Assembly (NCBI GenBank): GCA_965248995.1
Contig: CBDFKY010000022.1
Span: forward strand, 124,001 to 188,000
Direction: 5' to 3'
DNA from: CBDFKY01 sp965248995
Lineage (GTDB): Bacteria > Pseudomonadota > Alphaproteobacteria > Rickettsiales > UBA998
DNA: 64,000 bases
How positions within the stretch are numbered: the stretch's first letter is position 1; every line of letters starts with the position of its first letter. Of this stretch, positions 46,869 to 56,209 are shown one piece after another. The position numbers and the translations under genes were made by a program. Under the pieces are notes generated by a model. It did no database searches. It had not been told where the DNA came from and saw only the letters and a list, made by a program, of their open reading frames with translations.

Positions 46869-48965
46869 ATGGAATGGCTGGTCGCATCCCTGCTGCTGCT
46901 CACCGGCTTCGGCGCAAGGCATATCCACGCGCAGAAGCAGCTGACCGCTGCTCGCTATATGCTCCGTCAGGCGAAGGAGGAAGCGCATCGCATCGCCATC
47001 CTGCCGATGCAGAATCCGTATCCCCTCATCCAGATAAACAAAGAAGGAACGCTGGTCTTCGTCAATTCGGCGGCGGTGGAACATTATCCCGATCTTCAGG
47101 CGCTCGGCATCCGTCATCCCGTATTGGAAGGGCTTGGAACGTGGAGCGATACGAAAGTGGAAGCGCCGAAAAGTCGCGACATAGTGTACCGTGAAAAACA
47201 TTACCATCAGACCATCATTCCCTCGACCGTCGGCTCGGTTCCCTCCGTGATCGTCTATTGCTACGAAATCACCGAGCGCAAGCAGTATGAGCACGCCCTT
47301 CGCACCCAGCAGAGCCGTACCGAGGAGGCCCGGCTCGCCGCCGAACAGGCCAACGGCGCCCGCGGTGAATTCCTGGCCACCATGTCGCACGAGCTGCGCA
47401 CGCCGATGAACGGGATCATCAACCTAACGGGGATGCTGCTGGAAGCCAGCCGCGAGGGTCAGCAGCGTGACCTGCTGACCATCATCAGCCAGTCGGCGGA
47501 GCACCTCCTGATGCTGCTGAACGACATCCTGGATTTTTCCAAGATCGAAGCGGGAGAGCTGGCCATCGAGCGGCTCGAGATGGATATCCGCAGCGTGATG
47601 AAACGCACCGAAGCCCTGCAGCGTCCCGTCGCGGATCGCAAAGGCATAAAGTTCATGCTGGAAATGGCAGAGAGCGTACCCGCCACGATCCTGTCCGATC
47701 CGGCGCGTCTGCAGCAGATCATGATGAACCTGACCGGCAACGCCATCAAATTCACGGCCCTCGGCTCGGTCACGGTACGGGTCGACGGGGAAAAGCGGCC
47801 GGACGGGCGGTTAGATCTGCGGATCGCGGTGCAGGATACCGGGATCGGCATCCCGAAAGACAAACAGCATAAGCTGTTCGGCAAGTTCCAGCAGGCGGAC
47901 AGCTCCACCGCCCGCATGTACGGCGGCACGGGTCTGGGGCTCGCCATCAGCCGCAACTTGGTGGAACTGCTCGGCGGCCATGTCGGTTTCACCAGCGAGG
48001 AGGGGAAGGGGACATGTTTCACGGTCGACCTGCCGGTGACGTATACCGATACGCCCATCGCCCGCCACACGGCTCAGGAAGGTCAGAAGCAAATTGCGCT
48101 CAGGCTGGACGCGCCTATCCTGATCGTGGACGATAATCCCGTCAACCTGATGGTGCTGAACATGCATCTGAAGAAAATCGGATTCCTGCACGTGGATGAG
48201 GCGGACGGCGGCCGCGCCGCCCTCCAGCGTGTCGCGGCACGTTCCTACCCCTTGATCCTCATGGATTGCCAGATGCCGGAAATGGACGGATTTGAGACTA
48301 CCCGCCGCTTGCGGGCCTCGGAAAAAGAAAGGCGTACGACGATCGTCGCGGTGACCGCCGACGCGATGAAAGGGGCGGAGGAACAATGCCGCGCTGCCGG
48401 GATGGACGACTATATCAGCAAGCCGATCGACAAGACGCGCCTGCTGTCGCTGCTGGCGAAATGGCTGCCTTCCGATTCTTCAGGTGAAAATGAAGAGGCC
48501 ATCATTCCGCTTGCACAGCCCTTCGGGTCCGCGAAGGCGAACATCCCGCAACCGCCCGTACCCCTGGATTTCCGCGAAGGTCTTACGCAAAGTGGCTCAT
48601 CGCCATCGATTCCGGTGGAAACCCATCTCGATAAAGCGCATCTGAACGACGTGACCGATGGGGATATATCCCTGCAGCACTCCCTTATCGCCTTATTCCT
48701 GAAACAGGCCGCGGAAGACATCAACGGAATGCGCGCCGCGCTCCAGCAGCGCAACGCGAAGCACTGGATCGACGGAGCGCACAAGCTCTACGGCGCTTCG
48801 GTCAATATCGGTGCCAAAGCCATCGCCGAGTTGTGCGACAAGGGGCAGTATCTCTCAACGCAGGACGTATCGGAAATACTGCGCCTGCATCAGTTGATCC
48901 ATCAGAATTACGGAATGCTGCGTCAGGTGTGCGACCTTTCCCGCAAGGAAAATATCGTTGCGTAA
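46869..48965 (+). CDS. Hybrid histidine kinase (TM-PAS-HisKA-HATPase-REC-HPt)
   Basis: 698 aa. One N-terminal TM (MEWLVASLLLLTGFGA), a PAS-like domain (~45-145; NPYPLIQINKEGTLVFVNSA), HisKA (MSHELRTPMNGIINLTG), HATPase (NLTGNAIKFTALG, GGTGLGLAISRNLVELLGG), REC (VDDNPVNLMVLNMHL, LILMDCQMPEMDGFETT) and a C-terminal HPt (DGAHKLYGASVNIGA). Full phosphorelay. It may act with the preceding stand-alone REC proteins. Sensory signal unknown. Confidence 0.9.
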   Translation: MEWLVASLLLLTGFGARHIHAQKQLTAARYMLRQAKEEAHRIAILPMQNPYPLIQINKEGTLVFVNSAAVEHYPDLQALGIRHPVLEGLGTWSDTKVEAPKSRDIVYREKHYHQTIIPSTVGSVPSVIVYCYEITERKQYEHALRTQQSRTEEARLAAEQANGARGEFLATMSHELRTPMNGIINLTGMLLEASREGQQRDLLTIISQSAEHLLMLLNDILDFSKIEAGELAIERLEMDIRSVMKRTEALQRPVADRKGIKFMLEMAESVPATILSDPARLQQIMMNLTGNAIKFTALGSVTVRVDGEKRPDGRLDLRIAVQDTGIGIPKDKQHKLFGKFQQADSSTARMYGGTGLGLAISRNLVELLGGHVGFTSEEGKGTCFTVDLPVTYTDTPIARHTAQEGQKQIALRLDAPILIVDDNPVNLMVLNMHLKKIGFLHVDEADGGRAALQRVAARSYPLILMDCQMPEMDGFETTRRLRASEKERRTTIVAVTADAMKGAEEQCRAAGMDDYISKPIDKTRLLSLLAKWLPSDSSGENEEAIIPLAQPFGSAKANIPQPPVPLDFREGLTQSGSSPSIPVETHLDKAHLNDVTDGDISLQHSLIALFLKQAAEDINGMRAALQQRNAKHWIDGAHKLYGASVNIGAKAIAELCDKGQYLSTQDVSEILRLHQLIHQNYGMLRQVCDLSRKENIVA

Positions 48966-48996
48966 ATAAGCGGACGCGATATGGTCTGCTGCATTC

Positions 48997-49413
48997 ATGC
49001 AGAAGAATGTCCTGCCTACCATCGCTGCCGTCGCCCTCATCGCGTTCCTGCTGAACGCGTTGCTGCCGTTTTTCGCCGTCTATAACCTTCCGTCCCCGCC
49101 TTCCGTAAAACAGGCGGATGCTTTGTTCGGTGAAAAAATCCTGATCTGTACAGGTGACGGTTTCAAATGGGTGACGTGGAAGGAGTTGCTGAAGGAACGG
49201 CGTCATCAATCCGCATCGCATTATAAATGCCCTTTATGTTATCTGGCCGCGCACGGCCTGAAAGATTTTACCCAGCCACCTGCTATCGCTTTCAACGCGA
49301 CGATATCCGGCGGGAGCGCATCCATCATGCACAGTGGAGCCTTCTTCCGGCCAACAGCCGTTTGGTCGCCATTCGCGAGCCGTGCGCCGCCCATATCTGT
49401 TGTATCCATCTGA
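48997..49413 (+). CDS. DUF2946-like membrane-anchored protein
   Basis: 138 aa. N-terminal signal/TM segment (TIAAVALIAFLLNALLPFFA), then ILICTGDGFKWVTW and HYKCPLCYLAAHGL. The ICTGDG...CPLC pattern is typical of DUF2946 proteins, often found beside copper or TonB transport genes, so a periplasmic metal-related role is plausible. The C-terminal ~40 residues are low-complexity and may be poorly conserved. 31 bp after the kinase gene. Confidence 0.7.
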   Translation: MQKNVLPTIAAVALIAFLLNALLPFFAVYNLPSPPSVKQADALFGEKILICTGDGFKWVTWKELLKERRHQSASHYKCPLCYLAAHGLKDFTQPPAIAFNATISGGSASIMHSGAFFRPTAVWSPFASRAPPISVVSI

Positions 49414-49483
49414 AATAAAAATCGAATTTATCATGCCTTACGCTTTTGTGGCGCTGAAGGCTTTTCATATTTACGGAGAATCC

Positions 49484-50395
49484 ATGTCTAATTACGTACT
49501 GTTAAGCGCAACGGCACTCACCTTATGTTGTCTAAGCGTCTCTTCCACCCATGCCCACGCCATCGTCGGCAACCGTATCTTTCCCGCGACGCTCAGCGTC
49601 GAAGATCCCGGCGTTTCCGATGAGCTCAATACCCAGGTCGGGCGTTTCAAACAGAAGGAGGATGGGGGTCCCGCCGCGTGGCAGACCGACGCTTCCCTCG
49701 ATTATACGAAACGGCTTACCGAGGATTTCGGTCTCTCGGCGGGCGGCGCCTGGCTGGATAGCGAGGGGACGGGCGGTTTCGATAATTTCTCGCTCGGCGC
49801 CAAATACGTGTTCCTGAAAAATACGGAGCATGAATGGATGATGTCGGCGGGGCTGGATGCGGATATCGGCGGCACCGGCGCCAAGCGGGTGGGGGCGGAA
49901 AGCTTTTCCACCCTGACACCCGCCCTGTTCGCCGGCAAAGGGTTTGGTGACCTGCCGGATTCCGTCGCCTGGCTTAAACCGCTGGCGCTGACCGGATCGC
50001 TCGGCTACGCTCTGCCGACCCGCCGGTTTTCCACCGATACCGATACGGGCGAGCGAAGCCGCAATCCGCAGGCGGTGGAATGGGGCGCGACACTGCAATA
50101 CAGCGTGCCGTACCTGCAGCAGCATGTGAAGGATATGGAATGGCCCGCGCCGTTCAGTACGGCGATTCCAGTCGTGGAATTTGCTTTCGAGACACCAGCC
50201 AACGGTGACAGGTCGGGTCATACGACCGGCACCGTCAATCCCGGTGTCATTTTCATGGGTACTCAGGTACAGTTAGGCTTCGAAGCGCAACTGCCGCTCA
50301 ACAGCGCTTCCGGGAATGGCGTGGGTTATATGGCGCAGCTGCATTTTTATCTTGATAACATATTTCCCTCCACCATAGGTAGACCGATATGGTAA
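49484..50395 (+). CDS. Outer-membrane beta-barrel-like protein of unknown function
   Basis: 303 aa from the ATG at 49484 (ggagaa 5 nt upstream; an in-frame ATG at 49334 lies inside the previous gene). Signal peptide (SATALTLCCLSVSSTHAHA) and then alternating amphipathic strands: LDYTKRLTEDFGLSAGGAWL, FSLGAKYVFLKNTE, GSLGYALPTRRFS, GATLQYSVPYLQ, VNPGVIFMGTQVQLGFEAQL, MAQLHFYLDNIFP. It looks like a porin-sized barrel that often accompanies DUF2946/CopC-type genes. Too short for a TolC channel, so it does not complete the type I exporter. Confidence 0.7.
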   Translation: MSNYVLLSATALTLCCLSVSSTHAHAIVGNRIFPATLSVEDPGVSDELNTQVGRFKQKEDGGPAAWQTDASLDYTKRLTEDFGLSAGGAWLDSEGTGGFDNFSLGAKYVFLKNTEHEWMMSAGLDADIGGTGAKRVGAESFSTLTPALFAGKGFGDLPDSVAWLKPLALTGSLGYALPTRRFSTDTDTGERSRNPQAVEWGATLQYSVPYLQQHVKDMEWPAPFSTAIPVVEFAFETPANGDRSGHTTGTVNPGVIFMGTQVQLGFEAQLPLNSASGNGVGYMAQLHFYLDNIFPSTIGRPIW

Positions 50396-50748
50396 GGGGA
50401 ATCTTTCTAGGTGCGGTTCTGGGGGGGCTGGCAGCAATGCCGGCCCTAGCCTGCGGGGTGATGCTCCATGCCGACCCTAAAGTGGGCGCAGCGGTAGTCG
50501 CTCCCAGGCAGGTAAGCATGACATTTACCGAGGCGGTGGTACCCGCCTCCAGCGGTGCGTCCATCACCTACAAGGCAGGCCATCACATACAGGTAAAAGA
50601 ACCGACCGCCAGTCGTGATAATACCGTATTGACGCTGTCGGTGCCGCCTTTGAAACCGGATAGCTACGTCGTGCACTGGCACGTATTATGGGCCGACTGC
50701 AACAGCAGAACCGAAGGGGATTATCCGTTTACCGTAGTGAAAAGGTAG
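50389..50748 (+). CDS. CopC-domain copper-binding periplasmic protein
   Basis: 119 aa. Signal peptide (GAVLGGLAAMPALA), then the CopC/YobA immunoglobulin-like fold: LHADPKVGAAV near the mature N-terminus and SYVVHWHVLWADCNSRTEGDYPFTV at the end, aligning with the family's YxVxWxVxSxDgHxxxGxxxF. The usual mature N-terminal His is replaced by the CGVMLHADP context. Starts within the last codons of the barrel gene (7-bp overlap), so expressed together. Confidence 0.8.
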   Translation: MVRGIFLGAVLGGLAAMPALACGVMLHADPKVGAAVVAPRQVSMTFTEAVVPASSGASITYKAGHHIQVKEPTASRDNTVLTLSVPPLKPDSYVVHWHVLWADCNSRTEGDYPFTVVKR

Positions 50749-50754
50749 GGACTT

Positions 50755-50914
50755 AGAACCAGTCACGTAAACCTTTTTAGGCTAGCGAAAATGGTTGATT
50801 TGCGAGACTCGAAGCGCAGTGTACTTAAGGTACATGAGGCGGGGGGCCGCCCCCATCGAATCGCAGTAAATTGACCGTTTGCAGCTGCATAAAAAGGTTT
50901 ACGTGACTGGTTCT
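50755..50914. repeat. 160-bp palindromic element with 25-bp perfect ends
   Basis: agaaccagtcacgtaaacct... at 50755-50779 and its exact reverse complement at 50890-50914. The interior holds a smaller near-palindrome gtacttaaggtac (50821-50833). Immediately after copC, so it may double as a terminator. A second element of similar style lies at 58384-58564. Confidence 0.8.
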
Positions 50915-51107
50915 TAGTGTGAAATGAAATCTGCGCTGTCTTCACTCTCCCCTTGAGGGAGAGTAGGAGAGACAAGGAAATACGATCAGTATTTTCGCAG
51001 GCGATCCGGTGAGGGGTTATTTGAAGTACAGAAGCCCTCCACCAAAACACGTTGTGTTTTGACTCCTTCTCAAGGGGGGAGTTATACGCGGAGATATTAC
51101 CGGATGG
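50915..51107. other. Spacer with short hairpins
   Basis: Hairpins actctccc/gggagagt (50944-50964) and aaaacac/gtgtttt (51044-51060). They may terminate the convergent transcripts of copC (plus) and the dehydrogenase gene (minus). No gene seen. Confidence 0.4.
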
Positions 51108-52301
51108 TCAGAAACTGCCGCTCGCATCCAGCTCCTTTACATGCCATGGCAGCCCCTGGACCGCCAGCTCGGCCAGAAACGGATCGGGATCGAGCTGCTC
51201 GACGTTGAACACGCCGACGCCGTTCCATTCATCTCTCGCCACCATCATCGCACCGGTGGCGGCGGGGACGCCGGTCGTGTAGGACACCGCCTGCGCCTGC
51301 ACTTCCTTATGGCATTCGGCATGGTCGCAGACGTTATAGATCATCACGCGCCGCTTCTTCCCGTCCTTGACGCCTTCGATGATGCAGCCGATGGAGGTCT
51401 TACCCTCGTAGTTCTCGGACAGGGAAGAAGGCTCCGGTAACAGGGTTTTGAGGAATTCCAGCGGAATGATCCGCATCCCCTGATGCTCCACCGCGTCGAT
51501 CCGCGTCATGCCGACATTCTGCAATACGGTCAGGTGCTTGATATATTCCTCCCCAAACGTCATCCAGAAACGGATGCGCTTGAGCCCTTTAATGTTCTGC
51601 ACCAGCGATTCCAGTTCCTCATGGTAGAGCAGGTAGGAACGGCGTTCGCCCACTTCGGGATATTCCACCATCTGCGAGACGCTGAGAGGCGCGATTTCCT
51701 TCCACTCGCCCGCTTCCCAGTACCGCCCCGCCTGCGTCACTTCGCGGATATTGATTTCCGGATTGAAATTAGTGGCGAACGCCTTACCGTGGTCGCCCGC
51801 GTTGCAGTCGACGATATCTATATAATAGATCTCGTCGAACAGGTGTTTCTGGGCGTAGGCGCAGAAAATGTTCGTGACGCCCGGATCGAAACCGCAGCCC
51901 AGAATGGCCTTGAGTCCTTTCGCCTTGAAGCGTTCCGCATACGCCCACTGCCAGGAATATTCGAATTTGGCGACGTCCCGCGGTTCGTAATTGGCGGTAT
52001 CCATGTAATCCACGCCCGCCTCCAGGCAGGCGTCCATGATCGCCAGATCCTGATACGGCAGCGCCATATTGATGACGAGGCCCGGCTTGAACTCCCGCAG
52101 CAGTGCCACCGTCTCGGCCACGTTATCCGCGTCGAGCCGGGAAATGCCGATGTCCGATACGCATTCGCGCCGCACCTTCTCGCATCTGGCGAGCGTGCGG
52201 CTCGCCAGATGAATCCGCCCGAACACCTCGCGGTTCAGGGCGCATTTCTTGGCGACCACGCTTCCCGCCGCGCCGGCGCCGATAATTAAAACATCCAGCA
52301 T
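51108..52301 (-). CDS. Carboxynorspermidine/carboxyspermidine dehydrogenase (saccharopine dehydrogenase family)
   Basis: 397 aa from the ATG at 52301 (ggaga 7 nt upstream; the longer frame up to 52556 is not supported). Rossmann motif VLIIGAGAAGSVVAKKCA at the N-terminus, LVINMALPYQDLAIMDACLE, DYMDTANYEPRD, GCGFDPGVTNIFCAYA and SYTTGVPAATGAMMVARDEW fit the CASDH/CANSDH subgroup. It makes carboxy(nor)spermidine from a diamine plus aspartate semialdehyde with NADPH, in the alternative spermidine route common in alphaproteobacteria. The decarboxylase (nspC) is not in the window. Confidence 0.88.
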   Translation of the reverse strand: MLDVLIIGAGAAGSVVAKKCALNREVFGRIHLASRTLARCEKVRRECVSDIGISRLDADNVAETVALLREFKPGLVINMALPYQDLAIMDACLEAGVDYMDTANYEPRDVAKFEYSWQWAYAERFKAKGLKAILGCGFDPGVTNIFCAYAQKHLFDEIYYIDIVDCNAGDHGKAFATNFNPEINIREVTQAGRYWEAGEWKEIAPLSVSQMVEYPEVGERRSYLLYHEELESLVQNIKGLKRIRFWMTFGEEYIKHLTVLQNVGMTRIDAVEHQGMRIIPLEFLKTLLPEPSSLSENYEGKTSIGCIIEGVKDGKKRRVMIYNVCDHAECHKEVQAQAVSYTTGVPAATGAMMVARDEWNGVGVFNVEQLDPDPFLAELAVQGLPWHVKELDASGSF

Positions 52302-52363
52302 CTTCGATTCTCCTTTTTTCCTTACGTCGGGCAGGCTAACAAAATTCCCTGCGATACTCAAAA

Positions 52364-53122
52364 CTAATCTTTCTCTTTTATCATGGTAACGGTGCCGAGT
52401 GTGGCGTGTATGTAAGCGGATACAGGGAAACGCGAACCCGGTTGGAACAATACGAACAAGGGTGGCTCGCCCGTGCCGTAAGCGCTCAGTTCCCGGGCGT
52501 CGAATCCCGCCAGAGGAAGACGGTTCAGGCGGTAAGCCCGGCAGGTTCCGTCGCAATGCAGTACGGGCTCGGCAGCCGGCAGCGCATATCCCCGTGCCAG
52601 ACGTTTTCCGTCGAAATACACGGTGGCAAACGGACTGGTCTGCGGATCAGCGTTGCCCATATAGGAAAACAACTGGAAAAGCCCGGTAATGGGGTCCACT
52701 GCGCTTTCCTTCTGGACATCGCTAAGGGAAACCTCCTCGGCGGGTTCGTTGACCACATCGCGCAAGCTTCCATGCTCATACGACATATCCGAACTTTTCT
52801 GCTTGTGCGGGTAAATCACCGAAGCGTGATAATGAATGGGAATGAACCCTCCGTCCTGGCGTTTACCGGTAATCTCCGCGGTTCGCCGCTGCGTTTTGAG
52901 CAGCCGCATCATGCCCGTCGTTTTCATGGTGAACGACAATCGGTAGTACCCGGCGTCCGCTTCCCAGGACAAGGAGAGCTTGCCGATCGCAATGCCGGCG
53001 TAATACAGTTTGTAGCTGGCGCTTTCCGTTTCCGTCGGGTGAGGGATGCTGAAAGCGTGGGCAGAGCGGGCGCTGAGGACGATCGTCAACAGGGAGCAGA
53101 CGAGGACGTCTCTAAAACGCAT
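52364..53122 (-). CDS. DUF3108 domain protein, exported
   Basis: 252 aa, signal peptide (VCSLLTIVLSARSAHA). DUF3108 features: SASYKLYYAGIAIGKLSLSW, GYYRLSFTMKTTGMMRLL, DPITGLFQL. Periplasmic beta-rich protein of unknown role; members often neighbour cell-envelope genes. Its start overlaps the yggT stop by 11 bp, so it is the distal gene of the envelope operon. Confidence 0.8.
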   Translation of the reverse strand: MRFRDVLVCSLLTIVLSARSAHAFSIPHPTETESASYKLYYAGIAIGKLSLSWEADAGYYRLSFTMKTTGMMRLLKTQRRTAEITGKRQDGGFIPIHYHASVIYPHKQKSSDMSYEHGSLRDVVNEPAEEVSLSDVQKESAVDPITGLFQLFSYMGNADPQTSPFATVYFDGKRLARGYALPAAEPVLHCDGTCRAYRLNRLPLAGFDARELSAYGTGEPPLFVLFQPGSRFPVSAYIHATLGTVTMIKEKD

Positions 53123-53396
53123 AGTAGAATACGGCGTTCTGGATGAATTCCAGCAGCAGGATAAGGATCATCGGCGACCAGTCGATACCGCCCACGACCG
53201 GCACATAACGGCGGATCGGCCGCAGCATCGGCTCCACGACGCTCTCCAGGATCGTATAGACCCGGTTGACCAGAGGGTTCCAGCGATTGACGATATTGAA
53301 CTGGATCATCAGGCTCAAGGCGAACCAGAGGAAGATCGCCCACCAGACGAGGGACAGAATGGTTGAAAATAATGCGACGAACGGATTGACTATCAT
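53112..53396 (-). CDS. YggT family membrane protein
   Basis: 94 aa from the ATG at 53396 (ATGA overlap with the lpxB stop). Two TM regions (~10-35 and ~72-92) and the family core NPLVNRVYTILESVVEPMLR followed by PIRRYVP. YggT proteins are small inner-membrane proteins linked to osmotic stress and cell-envelope or division processes; exact role unclear. Confidence 0.85.
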   Translation of the reverse strand: MIVNPFVALFSTILSLVWWAIFLWFALSLMIQFNIVNRWNPLVNRVYTILESVVEPMLRPIRRYVPVVGGIDWSPMILILLLEFIQNAVFYYAF

Positions 53397-54568
53397 GGGA
53401 TGTCCCTTAAGTGTTGCGTATCGTTGATATAGGATAGAATCACCTCCGCGGCAACCTCGCTCGCAGGCGAAGAAGTGCGGTTCTGCATGCAGAGCAGCGC
53501 TTCCTGACTGCTTGCCGCCTGTTCGGTCATGGCGCCCGGATCGTCGATCAACCGGCAGAGCGCCTGATAAAGCGGCTGCGCGCTGCATTCCTCCTGAATC
53601 AGTTCCGGAATCACCTGCCTGCCCGCCATGATGTTGATGAGGTTGACGAACGGGATTTTGAGCATATGTCTCACCGCCCAGGCGGTGAGCGGGTGAACGC
53701 GGTACGTGGCGACCATCGGGATGTTATGCCGGGCGATTTCCAGAGTGACCGTGCCGGTTTTGGTTAAGGCGAGGTGGGCGGTATTCAAGGCTTTATCACG
53801 CTCGGCTTCCCCCTCGACGATGTCCGGCCGGTGCCTCCACTGTGCTGCCATACGTTCCACGTGGGAACGTAAGCTTTCGGTCGTCACAAGTGAAATCCGC
53901 AGCGCCCGGTAGCGTTTGCGAAGCAGGATCATCACATGGTGGAAAATGGGCAGCAGGCGGTTCACCTCACCTTTGCGGCTGCCGGGAAACAGCGCGATAT
54001 GCAGTGAATCCCCAAGCCGGTAAGCGCGGGGAGGGGCCGGGTCCGGGTTGAAACCATCGGCCACGGGATGGCCGACATACGTCACCGGCAGGCCGTATGC
54101 CTGAAAATAAGGCGCTTCGAACGGTAGCAGCGTCAGCAGATGGTCGAACAAAAGCGCGGTAGTCGCGGCCCGCTCAGGTTTATACGCCCACACCGTCGGC
54201 GCGACGTAATGGATGCAGGTGATCGTGTCGCCGTAACACTGCCGCAGCCATTTCACCAGCCGGAAGGTGAAACCGGGCGAATCGATCGTGATGACCAGAT
54301 CCGGCTGAAATCCCACGGCGGCGTCGCAGGCTCGTTTCAGCAGGCAGGCGAGACGCCAGGCATGGGGAAGGATTTCCACGAATCCCATCAGGGAGAGTTC
54401 CTGCATGGGAAACAGGGAGATGAGCCCCGCCGCCTGCATCCGCTCCCCGCCGATGCCTTCGAACTGCAGGGGAAGGGGAGAGGATTCCCGTAATGCTTTC
54501 ATCAACGCACCGCCCAGCATATCTCCGGACGCTTCCCCGGCGACGATGAAGATGCGCTTCGCGTTCAT
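53393..54568 (-). CDS. lpxB: Lipid-A-disaccharide synthase
   Basis: 391 aa from the ATG at 54568 (ATGA overlap with the lpxI stop). GT-B/GT19 features: VAGEASGDMLGGALMKAL at the N-terminus, FQFEGIGGERM-like region, LVITIDSPGFTFRL, YVAPTVWAYKPER, LFPGSRKGEV and MVATYRVHPLTAWAVRHML. Condenses UDP-2,3-diacyl-GlcN with lipid X. Directly follows lpxI, which makes lipid X. Confidence 0.96.
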   Translation of the reverse strand: MNAKRIFIVAGEASGDMLGGALMKALRESSPLPLQFEGIGGERMQAAGLISLFPMQELSLMGFVEILPHAWRLACLLKRACDAAVGFQPDLVITIDSPGFTFRLVKWLRQCYGDTITCIHYVAPTVWAYKPERAATTALLFDHLLTLLPFEAPYFQAYGLPVTYVGHPVADGFNPDPAPPRAYRLGDSLHIALFPGSRKGEVNRLLPIFHHVMILLRKRYRALRISLVTTESLRSHVERMAAQWRHRPDIVEGEAERDKALNTAHLALTKTGTVTLEIARHNIPMVATYRVHPLTAWAVRHMLKIPFVNLINIMAGRQVIPELIQEECSAQPLYQALCRLIDDPGAMTEQAASSQEALLCMQNRTSSPASEVAAEVILSYINDTQHLRDIP

Positions 54569-55404
54569 GCGGATCCGATGCCTTCGATGAACAGTCCGGC
54601 CTTGTCGGCGGCCTGAACGATCACCGCTTCCCCCAGCATCAGGCTTTCGCCCGCGCCCAGAAACATGCCGGAGTAACCGCCATCCTTCAACGCCCCGACC
54701 GTCTCTATGCCGACCGCCGGCATGTCCACCCGTAATTCCTGTCCCGATTTCGCCGCTTTCACCAGTACGCCGCCCGCGCCTTCCTTCAACGCAGCGCAAC
54801 GCCGGATAAGTTCGGCGGTGCCTTCTCTCCCTTCGATGCCCAATACCTGCTGTGCATGGATAATCACCGCCTGCCCGACATCGAAAGGGGAAAGAGCACT
54901 CAGAATGCGGAGACCGAGATCACGGTCTTTCAGGGCGGCTTTATCCGGTTTCAAACGGGTCAATACGCCTTTCGGGGTAAGAAGCGACGTGCAGACCTCA
55001 TGAGCCCCCACCACCTGAAAGCCCTGTTCTTCCAGAAAAATCATGATCGTGCGCAGCAGAGTGTCATCACCGGAAAACAGCGATCCGCCCAGGCGCTTGA
55101 GCAACGTCTTTCCAAGCGCGTCCGGCACCAGTTCCCGCAGTGACGGGCGCTTCAGTCCGCCGGCCATGACGATCTGCGTCACGCCCCAGCTTCGCAGCTG
55201 TTCGACGGCCTGTCCCACCGCCGCGATGCGGCACCAGGCATGAGGCGCCAGCGCCGTCAGGCCGGGCGGTGTCGTTCCTTCGATGGCGAGCAGGTAGGTT
55301 TCCTGGTTCGCCTGCGCGCGCGCTTTTAAAATATGTTCGGGAAGGGAACCGCCGCCGGCGATGACCGCCAGAGGCTCAAACGGTTGATAGGATGCACCTT
55401 TCAT
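54565..55404 (-). CDS. lpxI: UDP-2,3-diacylglucosamine pyrophosphatase LpxI
   Basis: 279 aa. LpxI (DUF1009) features: LAVIAGGGSLPEHILKAR at the N-terminus, MAGGLKRPSLRELVPDALG, SGDDTLLRTIMIFLEEQGF, KPDKAALKDRDLGLRIL, GQAVIIHAQQVLGIEGREGT. Cleaves UDP-2,3-diacylglucosamine to lipid X; in alphaproteobacteria it replaces LpxH. 4 bp after the lpxA stop. Confidence 0.95.
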   Translation of the reverse strand: MKGASYQPFEPLAVIAGGGSLPEHILKARAQANQETYLLAIEGTTPPGLTALAPHAWCRIAAVGQAVEQLRSWGVTQIVMAGGLKRPSLRELVPDALGKTLLKRLGGSLFSGDDTLLRTIMIFLEEQGFQVVGAHEVCTSLLTPKGVLTRLKPDKAALKDRDLGLRILSALSPFDVGQAVIIHAQQVLGIEGREGTAELIRRCAALKEGAGGVLVKAAKSGQELRVDMPAVGIETVGALKDGGYSGMFLGAGESLMLGEAVIVQAADKAGLFIEGIGSA

Positions 55405-55408
55405 ACCT

Positions 55409-56209
55409 TCAGCTTCCCGAAGCGTCCGGAACGCAGATGGAGCGCTTGCTTTCCCGCAATACGAAATCCAGTATGAACAGGCCGTGCGGGTCTTTCATAC
55501 CGTCGCGTAGTGCCTCAGCGCGGGAATGAAGCGTGCCGCTCGCTTCTTCAAACAGTTCGCGGTACAGGCCGCGCATGGCGTGGATGCTCTCGCGCTCAAA
55601 ACCCCGCCGTTTCATTCCGACCAAGTTCAGACCACAGAGATGTGCCCGCTCCCCCATCACCGACCCGAAAGGAATCACGTCATGTTCCACGGCGGACAAG
55701 CCGCCGATCATCGCATGTTCGCCGATGCGCACGAACTGGTGTACAGCCGCCAGCCCGCCGATCACGGCGCCGTCCCCCACCGTCACATGTCCGGCCAGCG
55801 TCGCGTTGTTGGCCATGATCACCCCGTCGCCGATCACGCAGTCATGCGCCACGTGCACCCCCACCATGAACAGGCCGCCTCTGCCGACCTTCGTGACCAT
55901 GCCGCCGCCGTCGGTGCCGGGATTCATGGTGACATGCTCGCGGATCACGTTATGGGCGCCGATCTCCAATGTGGAAAGCTCTCCTTTGAATTTCAGGTCC
56001 TGCGGCGGGTAGCCGAGCGAAGCGAACGGATAGACCGCGGTGTGCTCGCCCAGAGTGGTCCGTCCTTCCACGCAGACATGCGCCAGCAGGCGGACTCCGT
56101 CACCGAGAATGACGTTTTCTCCGACGATGCAGTAAGGGCCGATGACGACATCTTTCCCGATCGATGCATTCACGGAAACGATCGCGGTGGGGTGGATGGC
56201 GGCGTTCAT
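55409..56209 (-). CDS. lpxA: UDP-N-acetylglucosamine acyltransferase
   Basis: 266 aa from the ATG at 56209, overlapping the fabZ stop (ATGA). Left-handed beta-helix hexapeptides from the start (IHPTAIVSVNASIGKDVVIG), catalytic His in HVAHDCVIGDGVIMANN, and VHQFVRIGEHAMIGGLSAVE followed by NLVGMKRRGFERESIHAMR. First acylation of lipid A synthesis. Confidence 0.96.
   Translation of the reverse strand: MNAAIHPTAIVSVNASIGKDVVIGPYCIVGENVILGDGVRLLAHVCVEGRTTLGEHTAVYPFASLGYPPQDLKFKGELSTLEIGAHNVIREHVTMNPGTDGGGMVTKVGRGGLFMVGVHVAHDCVIGDGVIMANNATLAGHVTVGDGAVIGGLAAVHQFVRIGEHAMIGGLSAVEHDVIPFGSVMGERAHLCGLNLVGMKRRGFERESIHAMRGLYRELFEEASGTLHSRAEALRDGMKDPHGLFILDFVLRESKRSICVPDASGS

Noticed and set aside
49334..49483. 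Longer start for the outer-membrane barrel protein
   Set aside because: It would overlap the DUF2946 gene and place 50 residues before an evident signal peptide.
52302..52556. 85-residue N-terminal extension of the carboxy(nor)spermidine dehydrogenase
   Set aside because: The Rossmann motif begins right after the ATG at 52301, which has a ribosome site; the extension is Arg-rich and antisense to nothing conserved.
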